35,648 bases of DNA from Ruegeria sp. (GCF_028066395.1 NZ_JALCBM010000004.1:1-35648); one strand, 5' to 3'; counted from the stretch's first letter, positions 24,366-31,954 are shown. Notes: generated from the sequence alone by a model not told the origin. A program made the numbers and translations.

Positions 24366-24707
24366 TTATATCGCTTGCAAAAAGAAAGTGCCCGACACGA
24401 ACAGCGACAGGCCGACCGCACCAGCGGCCAGGGATTTCTGCTTGTTGCTCCAGGGCAGGAACTCCAGCGCCAGCAGGCGCAGACCGCCGAAGATGTGGAC
24501 CGACAGCAGGAAGACCAGCCCGAACTCGGCCAGTTTGACCATCGGGTTCTCGGCGAATTCCAGAAAGCTGTCCAACCGCTGCGGCTGTGTCAGCGCCATC
24601 GACAGCACCCAGAAATGGGCAGGCAGGAACAGGGCCAGCGCCAGACCGGACAGGCGGTGCAGCACAAAGGCCAGCCACAAGGGATGAGAGCGCGGCGGGC
24701 GGGTCAT
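24366..24707 (-). CDS. Succinate dehydrogenase-type membrane anchor, SdhC-like
   Basis: A 113-residue integral membrane protein with three hydrophobic segments. It has the SdhC signature LHRLSG (16-21) and SVHIFGGLRLL (69-79). Candidate haem ligands are His31 in the first and His71 in the second membrane helix. Start 24707 overlaps the neighbouring anchor gene by four bases (ATGA). It would hold the flavoprotein and iron-sulfur subunit on the inner membrane and pass electrons to or from quinone. The length is slightly below a typical SdhC. Confidence 0.85.
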   Translation of the reverse strand: MTRPPRSHPLWLAFVLHRLSGLALALFLPAHFWVLSMALTQPQRLDSFLEFAENPMVKLAEFGLVFLLSVHIFGGLRLLALEFLPWSNKQKSLAAGAVGLSLFVSGTFFLQAI

Positions 24708-25036
24708 AGCAGCGTCACGGCCATTACGGCACGCCCCCCCATGACCAGAAGAACCAGACCGATGCCCCAGGTCAGCAGCGACAACGCGGCACCGCGCAGG
24801 CGCAGCCATTCGTGGGCGATGACGCGCAAACCGATGGCGGCATGGATTGACACGGCCACGACAAAGAGGCCGTAGAACAGGAACCAGAATACCGATCCTT
24901 GGGTACGCGACAGAATTTCAGCGGTGCTCAGCCCGCCCTGTATCGCATAGATCATCACCGCGATGTGACCCAGAACCAGCGGGGCCATGACCATCGCGCT
25001 GATCCGCTGCGCCATGTAAAGCCTCAGATCAAGCAT
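24704..25036 (-). CDS. Second succinate dehydrogenase-type membrane anchor
   Basis: A 110-residue membrane protein with three hydrophobic segments, related to the preceding anchor. AQRISAMVMAP (9-19) resembles the HRLSG segment of the SdhC-like protein, and SIHAAIGLRVI (63-73) matches its SVHIFGGLRLL. Candidate haem ligands are His24 and His65, 41 residues apart; the partner has His31 and His71, 40 apart. So the two anchors look like duplicated halves. The gene overlaps the iron-sulfur gene by eight bases and the SdhC-like gene by four. It probably fills the SdhD role. Confidence 0.82.
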   Translation of the reverse strand: MLDLRLYMAQRISAMVMAPLVLGHIAVMIYAIQGGLSTAEILSRTQGSVFWFLFYGLFVVAVSIHAAIGLRVIAHEWLRLRGAALSLLTWGIGLVLLVMGGRAVMAVTLL

Positions 25037-25766
25037 TCTTACGCCTCCGGAAAAAGGATTTCGCGGTTTCCCGTTTCAGGCCCGCAACCGCAGCCATCGG
25101 GTTCAGATCGTTCGGGCAGTAATGGGTGCAACTGCCCATCGAATGGCAATTGTGGCATCCGGATGTGCCCGAGACCGCATCCAGTATCGTCTGCTTGTCT
25201 TCGTTCTTGGCATCGTTGAACAGCGTCCACGCCCGTTGCAGCGCCGCTGGCCCCAGATAATCGGGATTGCCCGCCACCGTATCGCAGGCCGCATAACAGA
25301 CCGAGCAGTTGATGCATTCGATCCCGGCATTGGCCTCGCTCCGTTCGGCGCTTTCGGGGTTGATCTGCTCGATCGGATCATCGCGGGTTTTGGTCGGATG
25401 GTGCTTGCCCTCGGCCTCGACCCATTTGTCGAAGAACGGGTCCATATCCACCGCCAGATCCTTGATCACCGGCAGGTTGCGCAGGGGGGCGATGTGCAGC
25501 TTGTTGCCGTCCAGCACCTTGTTGACATGGGTCCGGCAGGTCCAGCGCGGCTCGCCATTGACCATCATCGCGCAGCTTCCGCACATGCCCACACGGCAGG
25601 CAAACCGGTAGGTCAGGGTCGGGTCGCTGTATTGCTGTATCCAGGACACCACGTCGAGGATGGTCTGGTTGTCATGGGCGGGAACCCTGAACACCTCATC
25701 CTTGCCTCCATCGGCATCGCCGCGTCGGACGGTCACCTCAAGATGCGTCTGTTCCGCTTGTTCCAA
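25029..25766 (-). CDS. Succinate dehydrogenase/fumarate reductase-type iron-sulfur subunit
   Basis: A 245-residue electron-transfer subunit of SdhB/FrdB type. The 2Fe-2S ligands are Cys57, Cys62, Cys65 and Cys77 (CRVGMCGSCAM...C). The 4Fe-4S ligands are Cys151, Cys154, Cys157 and Cys161 (CINCSVCYAAC). The 3Fe-4S pattern is Cys207, Cys213 and Cys217 in CHSMGSCTHYCP, with an extra Cys204 just before. Start is TTG at 25766, with GAGG upstream. It is the first gene of the operon, an unusual order (B, anchor, anchor, A). It links the flavoprotein to the membrane anchors. All three clusters look intact. Confidence 0.93.
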   Translation of the reverse strand: MEQAEQTHLEVTVRRGDADGGKDEVFRVPAHDNQTILDVVSWIQQYSDPTLTYRFACRVGMCGSCAMMVNGEPRWTCRTHVNKVLDGNKLHIAPLRNLPVIKDLAVDMDPFFDKWVEAEGKHHPTKTRDDPIEQINPESAERSEANAGIECINCSVCYAACDTVAGNPDYLGPAALQRAWTLFNDAKNEDKQTILDAVSGTSGCHNCHSMGSCTHYCPNDLNPMAAVAGLKRETAKSFFRRRKNA

Positions 25767-25818
25767 AATTGCCTCTTGGATTTAATCTCGCTTGCGGACA
25801 AGCTTTACATCAAGAGTT

Positions 25819-25868
25819 TTTCTAACCAAAAGGGATAAATCCTAATCTTTTGTGTAAGTCTTTCTAAC
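25819..25868. promoter_or_regulatory. Dyad and repeated motif upstream of the SDH-like operon
   Basis: TTTCTAAC occurs at 25819-25826 and 25861-25868, 42 bases apart. Between them is the inverted repeat CAAAAG...CTTTTG (25827-25832 with 25847-25852) enclosing GGAT-AA-ATCC at 25833-25842. The site lies in the 203-base region between the iron-sulfur gene and the divergent nitroreductase. It is a candidate operator for one or both genes. Confidence 0.55.
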
Positions 25869-25969
25869 GGGAAGTGATTTACCTTTCCGAACCGCGCCCT
25901 AACGCATGGAGTGCTCATCCAAATGCTCTCAGTCTCCAGCCAACCCTTGTTTTGCCAGCCGAGCCGAAA

Positions 25970-26806
25970 ATGACCCAGCACGATATTGTGATCAAAGCGC
26001 TACGCGCGAAGTTCGCCGATGCCCCGTCGCCCGACCCGGATGGCCCGGACCTGTCGTCATTGCTGCACCTTGCCAGCCGGGGATCGTGCCGGGACTTCAC
26101 AGCCGATCCGGTTCCCCGCGCGACCATTGATATCCTCTGCGCAACCGCGCTTGCCGCACCGACCAAAAGCGATCTTCAGCAACGTGACATCGTCATTATC
26201 GAAGACCCGGGCCTGAAATCCGAACTGCTTGGGCTGGTTGCGCATCAGGGCTGGACCCGTGACATCCCGCATCTGCTGATTTTCTGCGGCAACAACCGGC
26301 GACAGCGGCTGTTGCACGACTGGCACGGGCTGGACTTTGCCAATGATCATCTGGATGCCTTCTTCAACGCCACCGCCGACGCCGCCATCGCGATGGAAGC
26401 GTTCATCGCGGGCGCCGAGGCAATAGGGCTTGGCTGCTGCCCCATCAGCGCAATCCGGGATCATGCACAGAAGGTCAGCGACCTGCTGCATCTGCCGGAT
26501 CACGTGTTTCCTTTTGTCGGTCTTGCCCTTGGCTATCCCAAGGCGACGAAGCAGCAAAACAGCCTGCGCCTGCCGCTTTCGGTCACCGTCCATACTGACC
26601 GCTACCGCGAGGACAATTTACAAGACAATGTTCGCTCCTATGATCAACGGCGTGAACAGGAACAACCGTACAAGCAACAACGTCTGGCAGAGCGATATGG
26701 CGAAAGTGACGCCTATGGCTGGAGCCTGGATAAGGCGCGGCAATACAGTGTCGGAGAACGCACAGGGTTCGGAGAGTTCATCCGCTCAAAGGGCTTTAAA
26801 CTCTGA
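25970..26806 (+). CDS. Nitroreductase-family NAD(P)H oxidoreductase, NfsA-like
   Basis: A 278-residue FMN-dependent nitroreductase-fold protein. SRGSCRDFTADPVPRATIDI (at about residues 31-50) and TALAAPTKSDLQQRD are the FMN-binding front end. GLGCCPISAIRDHAQKVSDL and VFPFVGLALGYP are the C-terminal core, and a long tail with SYDQRREQEQPYKQQR resembles NfsA/FRP proteins. Start 25970 (MTQHDIVIKA) is chosen because the protein core begins there; an in-frame ATG at 25874 would add 32 residues with no family match, and neither has a strong ribosome binding site. It is divergent from the SDH-like operon and 41 bases ahead of a TauE gene. The physiological substrate of this family is often unknown. 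Confidence 0.85.
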   Translation: MTQHDIVIKALRAKFADAPSPDPDGPDLSSLLHLASRGSCRDFTADPVPRATIDILCATALAAPTKSDLQQRDIVIIEDPGLKSELLGLVAHQGWTRDIPHLLIFCGNNRRQRLLHDWHGLDFANDHLDAFFNATADAAIAMEAFIAGAEAIGLGCCPISAIRDHAQKVSDLLHLPDHVFPFVGLALGYPKATKQQNSLRLPLSVTVHTDRYREDNLQDNVRSYDQRREQEQPYKQQRLAERYGESDAYGWSLDKARQYSVGERTGFGEFIRSKGFKL

Positions 26807-26847
26807 TCGCCACCGAACGGCGCTCGGGCAGTGGAACAAAAACACGT

Positions 26848-27603
26848 ATGACATTTCTACCAACCAGCCTGCCGGACCTGATCATCCCCGTTCTGGCGCT
26901 TTTGATTGCCGGGACGGTCAAGGGAACGATCGGTCTTGGCCTGCCCACCACCGCGCTGGGGGTGATGACCTTGTCCACAAGCCCCCGACAGGCCATCGCC
27001 TATATCCTGATCCCGATGATCGTATCCAATGCCTGGCAAGTCTACCGGTCGGGCGAGGTGCTGCAGGCCTGCAAACGCTATGCGCCCTTCATCCTGGCAC
27101 TGGTGATCAGCGTCTGGCTGACCGTCAACCTGACCATCGGCGTGTCCGAGCAGTTCCTGCTGGCCGTTCTGGGATCATCCATCGTCGTCTTTGCCATCGT
27201 CAGTTCGACGACCTGGGCCCCGTACATTCCCGACCGGCTGGTCACGCAGGCCCAGATCATTCTTGGGGTGGCGGCGGGCATCATGGGCGGGCTCACCTCC
27301 GTCTGGGCCCCGCCGATGGCGATGTATCTGACCGCCCGGCATGTCGACAAAACCGAGTTCGTGCGCGCCTCGGGGTTGTTGATCTTTTTCGGCAGCCTGC
27401 CTCTGGGCGCAAGCTATGTCACCCAAGGGCTGATGCAGGCCGATGAGTTCGTGATTTCCACCGCGCTGCTGGTCCCCGCATTTTCCGGGTATGCGCTGGG
27501 TGAGGCGTTCCGAAACCATGTCGATCAAAAGACGTTCAGAAGGATATTTCTGGGGATCTTCCTGATCATGGGGCTGAACATGATCCGGCAAGCGTTGTTT
27601 TAA
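26848..27603 (+). CDS. TauE/SafE family membrane exporter (second copy)
   Basis: A 251-residue protein with about eight hydrophobic segments, of the TauE/SafE family. It has LIIPVLALLIAGTVKGTIGL near the start and the second-half repeat ILGVAAGIMGGLTSVWAPPM, the internally duplicated glycine-rich pattern of the family. It is not a close copy of the 18557 protein. The gene follows the nitroreductase by 41 bases and ends 15 bases from the converging ABC ATPase stop. Substrate unknown; family members have been linked to sulfite or sulfonate movement. Confidence 0.87.
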   Translation: MTFLPTSLPDLIIPVLALLIAGTVKGTIGLGLPTTALGVMTLSTSPRQAIAYILIPMIVSNAWQVYRSGEVLQACKRYAPFILALVISVWLTVNLTIGVSEQFLLAVLGSSIVVFAIVSSTTWAPYIPDRLVTQAQIILGVAAGIMGGLTSVWAPPMAMYLTARHVDKTEFVRASGLLIFFGSLPLGASYVTQGLMQADEFVISTALLVPAFSGYALGEAFRNHVDQKTFRRIFLGIFLIMGLNMIRQALF

Positions 27604-27618
27604 ATCACCGCGCTGCGC

Positions 27619-28692
27619 TTAGGCGAAAAGGTTGCGTCCAGCCTCGTCGAAAATAAGCGGGGATTTGCATTTGATCCGCAGCGGTATCCTGTCCCCGGAT
27701 TTCGCGGTGACCTGTCCGGGCAGTTGAACCGTTGCCTGCTGTCCATCCGGCAAACGGGTATACAAAAGCGTCGTGTCGCCAAGCTGTTCAACCACTTCAA
27801 CCTGCGGTGAAAGATCGGGGTTTTCGGGGTCGAGTTCAAAGAAATCGGGACGCAGGCCGATTTCGACCGGCGTCCCGGTCTGGTTTTCGGGGGCCGGTAG
27901 ATCAACGGACGTTCCCGAGAACTGGACCTGCAGGCGCGACCCCTTCACCTCATGCCCGTCCAACCGCACGAAGATCGCCGGAGGCTGACCCAGAAACCCG
28001 GCAACAAACTTGTTCCGGGGCCGGTTGAACAGATCAAGCGGCGCGCCGATCTGTTCGATCACCCCGCCATTCATGACCACGATCCGGTCCGCCAGCGTCA
28101 TCGCCTCGACCTGATCATGGGTGACATAGATCATCGTGGCATCCAACTGCTTGTGCAGCCGGGCCAGTTCCACCCGCATTTCGACGCGCAGCGCAGCATC
28201 CAGATTGGACAAGGGCTCGTCAAACAGGAAAATCTTGGGGTCGCGCACAATAGCGCGCCCGATGGCCACCCGCTGACGCTGGCCGCCGGACAGAGCCTTG
28301 GGTTTGCGGTTCAGGTAATCCTCGATCTTCAGCACCTTGGCTGCGGCCAGAACCTTTTCCTGAATCTCAGCCTTGGGGCGCTTGGCAATCTTCATGCCAA
28401 AACCAATGTTCTCGGCCACGGTCATGTGCGGGTACAGCGCATAAGACTGGAACACCATCGCCACGTCCCGTTCCTTGGGCAGCAATCCGGTGACGGATCG
28501 CCCGTCAATCTTCAAATCGCCCGAGGTGACTTTTTCCAGCCCCGCAATCGTGCGCATCAGGGTGGATTTGCCACAGCCAGACGGGCCGACCAGAACAATG
28601 AACTCGCCCGGTTCGACGCTCAGATTGATATCTTTCAGGGCGTGGAATTCGCCGTAATGCTTGTCCAGAGAGATGGCTTCGAATGCAGTCAC
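27619..28692 (-). CDS. Sugar ABC transporter ATPase (MalK/UgpC type)
   Basis: A 357-residue ABC ATPase with the C-terminal TOBE-like extension typical of carbohydrate importers. Walker A is GPSGCGKST (36-44), the signature LSGGQ (134-138), Walker B IFLFDE (154-159), and the H-loop VTHDQ follows. The last 110 residues form the regulatory domain. It is the final gene of the leftward four-gene transporter operon, 12 bases after the second permease. It energises uptake by two membrane subunits; in this family one ATPase may serve several sugar importers. Confidence 0.95.
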   Translation of the reverse strand: MTAFEAISLDKHYGEFHALKDINLSVEPGEFIVLVGPSGCGKSTLMRTIAGLEKVTSGDLKIDGRSVTGLLPKERDVAMVFQSYALYPHMTVAENIGFGMKIAKRPKAEIQEKVLAAAKVLKIEDYLNRKPKALSGGQRQRVAIGRAIVRDPKIFLFDEPLSNLDAALRVEMRVELARLHKQLDATMIYVTHDQVEAMTLADRIVVMNGGVIEQIGAPLDLFNRPRNKFVAGFLGQPPAIFVRLDGHEVKGSRLQVQFSGTSVDLPAPENQTGTPVEIGLRPDFFELDPENPDLSPQVEVVEQLGDTTLLYTRLPDGQQATVQLPGQVTAKSGDRIPLRIKCKSPLIFDEAGRNLFA

Positions 28693-28704
28693 GCGGGGCG
28701 GTCC

Positions 28705-29529
28705 TTACTTCACGGCGCCCATGGTCATGCCCGAGATCATCTTTTCGGACAGGACGGCATAGACGAGGATTGTGGGGATGATGACAATGGTCACACCGGC
28801 AAACAGGCCGGGCCAGTCGCTGGTATATTGCATCGCGTTTTGCAGGGAATAGAGCCCCAGCGGCAGCGTGCGGTTTTCCGGGCTGTTCAGGATGACCAGA
28901 GACAGCTGGTATTCGTTCCACAGCCAGATGAAATTCAGGATCGCAGCCGTGGCCACACCCGGCATTGCCATCGGCAGCATCACATAGCGGAAGGTCTGGA
29001 AATCGCTGCACCCGTCCAGCAGGGACGCGGCCTCAAGCTCGGACGGGAGCGAGGCAAAGAAGCCGGTCAGCAGGTAGACGGTGAACGGGATCGAGATGGC
29101 GACAAAGACGATGGTCAGGCCGGTCAGACTGTCCGAGAGGCGCAGCCATGCGAGGATGCCGAAGATCGGGATGAACAGCATCGGAATCGGAATGCCCATA
29201 CCAATCACGAACAGGTTGGTCAGCGACTCGCGGCCGCGGAATTTCGCACGGCTCAGCACATAGGCTGCTGGGGTCGAGACCACGAGGATCAGCAAGACCG
29301 ACAGGCAGACGATGACGACCGAGTTCGAGAAGAACTCACCCAATCGTCCGATGGTCCAGGCGGTCTCAAAGTTTTCCCAACGCAGTTCAGCCGGGGGTTT
29401 GAGGCCCGAGCGCAAAACTTCGCGTTTGGATTTGAAGGCGCTCATCACCACCCACAGGATTGCGGCGACGGTGAAGGCAACCCAGGCCCAGATGGCGATG
29501 TAAGCAGGCAGGCGGCGCAGAAGGGTCAT
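28705..29529 (-). CDS. Sugar ABC transporter permease (MalG type)
   Basis: A 274-residue inner-membrane permease with six hydrophobic segments and the EAA loop ELEAASLLDGCSDFQTFRYV near residue 180, the contact for the ATPase. It belongs to the carbohydrate uptake CUT1/MalG type. It starts three bases after the other permease stop and is followed by the ATPase. Substrate is set by the binding protein; context suggests an amino sugar or related sugar. Confidence 0.94.
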   Translation of the reverse strand: MTLLRRLPAYIAIWAWVAFTVAAILWVVMSAFKSKREVLRSGLKPPAELRWENFETAWTIGRLGEFFSNSVVIVCLSVLLILVVSTPAAYVLSRAKFRGRESLTNLFVIGMGIPIPMLFIPIFGILAWLRLSDSLTGLTIVFVAISIPFTVYLLTGFFASLPSELEAASLLDGCSDFQTFRYVMLPMAMPGVATAAILNFIWLWNEYQLSLVILNSPENRTLPLGLYSLQNAMQYTSDWPGLFAGVTIVIIPTILVYAVLSEKMISGMTMGAVK

Positions 29530-29532
29530 GGC

Positions 29533-30417
29533 CTAGAACTCCAACTGATCGCGACGCATCAGGCGGCGCACCAGAACGATCAGGCTGAAGGCCAGAACCA
29601 GCATCACCACGCCGATGGCGGTGGCATAGCCCAGCTGATAGATCGGATCACGTTGGCCGAAGCCCATGATGTAAAGATAGATTCCCAGCGTATAAAGCTG
29701 CTGAGGCACCTGCAGAAAGCCGAAGGCAAAGGGAAATTCGAACATCTTCACGGCGTTGATGATCCAGATGACAAAGGAAATCGTCATCACGTCCCAGATC
29801 ATCGGCACGGTGATGTACCAGAACTTGTGCCACAGGTTGGCGCCTTCCAGATCGGCGGCCTCGTACATATCGGGCGGAATCTTGTCGACACCCGCCAGCA
29901 GCAGGATCAGAAAGAACCCGGTGAACACCCAGACCAGCGCCGCCAGCATCGCCCAGAAGATATTGTCGGGCGAAGTCCACAGGGTGCGCCCCATCTCATC
30001 CAGACCCACGGCCTTGAGAGAGGTGTTCAGCAAGCCGTAGCGCGGGTTGTAAATATAGGCCCACATCGCCGACAGGGCGACGACGGACACGACGTTGGGC
30101 AGGAAAAATACCAGCCGGAACAGTTTCTTGCCCCAGATGCCCGAGTTGATCAGGATGGTGTAAAGAAAGGCCAGCACGAACACGAAGAACCCACCGACAA
30201 ACAGCAGGGCCAGCGTATTGCGAAAGCTCAGCCAGAAGGTCGGATCATTCCAAAGACGCCGGTAGTTGTCGAACCCGATGAACTGGGCCTCGGTGCCGAA
30301 ACCGGACCAGTCGAACAGGCTGAAGTAAAAGGTGAAACCGGTCGGGATCAGGAAAAAGCACAGATAGATTGCCAGAGCAGGCGTCACGAACAGCCCGATA
30401 AGTCTTTTCCCGATCAT
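29533..30417 (-). CDS. Sugar ABC transporter permease (MalF/UgpA type)
   Basis: A 294-residue permease with six hydrophobic segments and the EAA-type loop DMYEAADLEGANLWHKFWYI (about residues 182-201). It is the CUT1-family partner of the MalG-type permease. The gene lies between the binding protein (68-base gap with a hairpin) and the second permease (three-base gap). The two permeases form the transmembrane pore. Confidence 0.94.
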   Translation of the reverse strand: MIGKRLIGLFVTPALAIYLCFFLIPTGFTFYFSLFDWSGFGTEAQFIGFDNYRRLWNDPTFWLSFRNTLALLFVGGFFVFVLAFLYTILINSGIWGKKLFRLVFFLPNVVSVVALSAMWAYIYNPRYGLLNTSLKAVGLDEMGRTLWTSPDNIFWAMLAALVWVFTGFFLILLLAGVDKIPPDMYEAADLEGANLWHKFWYITVPMIWDVMTISFVIWIINAVKMFEFPFAFGFLQVPQQLYTLGIYLYIMGFGQRDPIYQLGYATAIGVVMLVLAFSLIVLVRRLMRRDQLEF

Positions 30418-30443
30418 GCTGCCTACCCTGTCTTCGCTTGCGC

Positions 30444-30469
30444 AACCGGCCCCGGGCGCGGGACCGGTT
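30444..30469. other. Hairpin between binding protein and permease genes
   Basis: AACCGGCCCC pairs with GGGACCGGTT around a short loop, with one mismatch, in the gap between the binding-protein stop and the first permease. No T tract follows. It is placed as expected for a transcript-stabilising or attenuating element that raises binding-protein levels relative to the membrane parts. Confidence 0.55.
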
Positions 30470-30485
30470 CAGTCAAACTCCGCGA

Positions 30486-31763
30486 TCAGCGGTTTTCCCA
30501 ATAGCCTTTGGTCTGCTCGACCATGCCATCGACGAATTCATCAATGGAAATCTGGCCCAGGAACACCTTGTTGTGCATCGCCTCGTAAATGTTGCTGGAA
30601 TAATCCGCATACGCAACCTTGAGGCCCAGATTCTCGGACAGCAGGCTTGTTGCGTTTGCCACCGCCTCGCGACTGTCGGAAATCACATCAGCCCACTCGA
30701 CCGAAGCATTGGCCACGCCGATCAGCGCATCATCCGCCATCTTCTGCTGCGCCGATTTGCTGAGCGCGAAGCGGATGAAATCCTGTGCGGCATCCGCATC
30801 CTCGGCCCCATCGGGGATTGCGAAGCTGACCGCGTAGATGATGGTGTCATTCACATCACCTTTGCCGCCCTCGACCATGGGAAAGTTCATCGCACCCCAT
30901 TCGAACCCTTCGTCCACCTGATCGGCCAGTTCGATGGGCAGCCATGATCCGACCAGCTCGGTCGCGGTTTCGCCAAAGGCGAGGGTCTGCTGACCGGCAG
31001 GCCATTGATAGCCCTTGCTTTCTTCGGGGATCAGCCCATCGGCCCACAGCGCGGCCTCAAGCTCCAGCGCTTGCCGCACCGCAGGGTCACGCCAGGTTTC
31101 GCCGGTTTTATCCTCGGCCGCCTTCAACACGAAATCCGGCCCGGCGATGCGTGCCAGCAGGTAGTTGAACCAGTTGATGTTGTAAAAGGCGATGTCGCTT
31201 TCCACCGCGATGGCATTCACGCCACTCGCCTGCACCGCCTTCATCGCATCCATATATTCAGCCCATGTGGCCGGGGTTGCCGAGACACCGGCATCGCGCA
31301 TTTGGGCGGCATTGTAGAAAATCTGATAGGTATAGAACGCATAAGGCAGCTGCCCGACCGACCCGTTCAGTTCGGCATTGGCCAGAAGTGCGGGATAGAT
31401 CGCCTCACCCACGGTGCCGCCATCGGGCGAGTCCGAGGCAACCAGATCATCCAGCGCGATGGCCGCGCCCTGCCCGACCAGACCGCCATTCAGGCCATCC
31501 ATATCGGCATCCATCAGATCGATACTGGTGCCCCCGGCCAGCGCATTGCGCACCGTCGTCTGGTTCTGGCGCCCGTTCCACACCACATTGAAGGTCACGT
31601 CCGGGTTCGCGGCGCTGTATTCATCCATCAAAGCCTTGAGAACCTGCGCCTGCGGTTCGGGCTCATTCCAGAAGGACCAATAGGTGATTTCGGTTTCGGC
31701 AAAGGCCGTACCCGCCATCAGTGTGGCGATCAGGCTCAAGCCGGAAAGTTTGATGTCAGACAC
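30486..31763 (-). CDS. Sugar ABC transporter periplasmic binding protein
   Basis: A 425-residue extracellular solute-binding protein of family 1 (MalE/UgpB-like). The signal peptide is MSDIKLSGLSLIATLMAGTA ending FAE, with cleavage near residue 22. The mature protein begins TEITYWSFWNEPEPQ. The start is GTG 31763, with GGAGG upstream; a longer frame to 31811 has no ribosome binding site. It heads the leftward transporter operon, divergent from the RpiR-DeoR regulator across a 191-base region with two operator-like repeats. Because AgaS, a ROK kinase and AgaZ are encoded divergently, the ligand is probably galactosamine, N-acetylgalactosamine or an oligosaccharide containing it. Confidence 0.93.
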   Translation of the reverse strand: MSDIKLSGLSLIATLMAGTAFAETEITYWSFWNEPEPQAQVLKALMDEYSAANPDVTFNVVWNGRQNQTTVRNALAGGTSIDLMDADMDGLNGGLVGQGAAIALDDLVASDSPDGGTVGEAIYPALLANAELNGSVGQLPYAFYTYQIFYNAAQMRDAGVSATPATWAEYMDAMKAVQASGVNAIAVESDIAFYNINWFNYLLARIAGPDFVLKAAEDKTGETWRDPAVRQALELEAALWADGLIPEESKGYQWPAGQQTLAFGETATELVGSWLPIELADQVDEGFEWGAMNFPMVEGGKGDVNDTIIYAVSFAIPDGAEDADAAQDFIRFALSKSAQQKMADDALIGVANASVEWADVISDSREAVANATSLLSENLGLKVAYADYSSNIYEAMHNKVFLGQISIDEFVDGMVEQTKGYWENR

Positions 31764-31825
31764 AAGATTTCCTCCCTCGAAAAAGCGCCATGGATGGCGG
31801 TTTCGAATCAAAGCTTAGGGCTAAA

Positions 31826-31928
31826 AATGTAGTTTTGCAACAAAACTTGAATTTTGCAGAGATTTAATGATGTTTCACAGGCGTTGCTTTTCCAGAATGT
31901 TTTGGTAATGTAGTTTTGCTGAACAAAA
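31826..31928. promoter_or_regulatory. Paired operator-like repeats in the aga/ABC divergent promoter
   Basis: AATGTAGTTTTGC occurs at 31826-31838 and again at 31907-31919, 81 bases apart. The first copy is within a dyad GTTTTG-CAA-CAAAAC (31832-31846), and the second within TTTTG-CTGAA-CAAAA (31914-31928). A pair of related dyads flanking both promoters fits cooperative or looping repression by the adjacent regulator. The second copy lies just ahead of the regulator start. Confidence 0.7.
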
Positions 31929-31954
31929 TACCTAGCAGCCGAAAGGGCGACCAC

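Noticed and set aside
22476..24875. A 799-codon rightward open frame opposite the SDH-like flavoprotein.
   Set aside because: Antisense shadow of the flavoprotein and anchor genes; no recognisable domain, and the reverse strand holds clear motifs and overlapping start/stop pairs.
18557..27603. Reading the two TauE genes as a recent duplication.
   Set aside because: The proteins share family layout but their sequences differ throughout by eye, so they are better treated as separate family members.
27952..30504. An 850-codon rightward open frame, rich in Gln, His, Asp and Arg, opposite the ABC transporter genes.
   Set aside because: It is antisense to three well-supported transporter genes. 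GC-rich third codon positions leave stops rare on the opposite strand, and the composition is that of such a shadow; no domain is visible.
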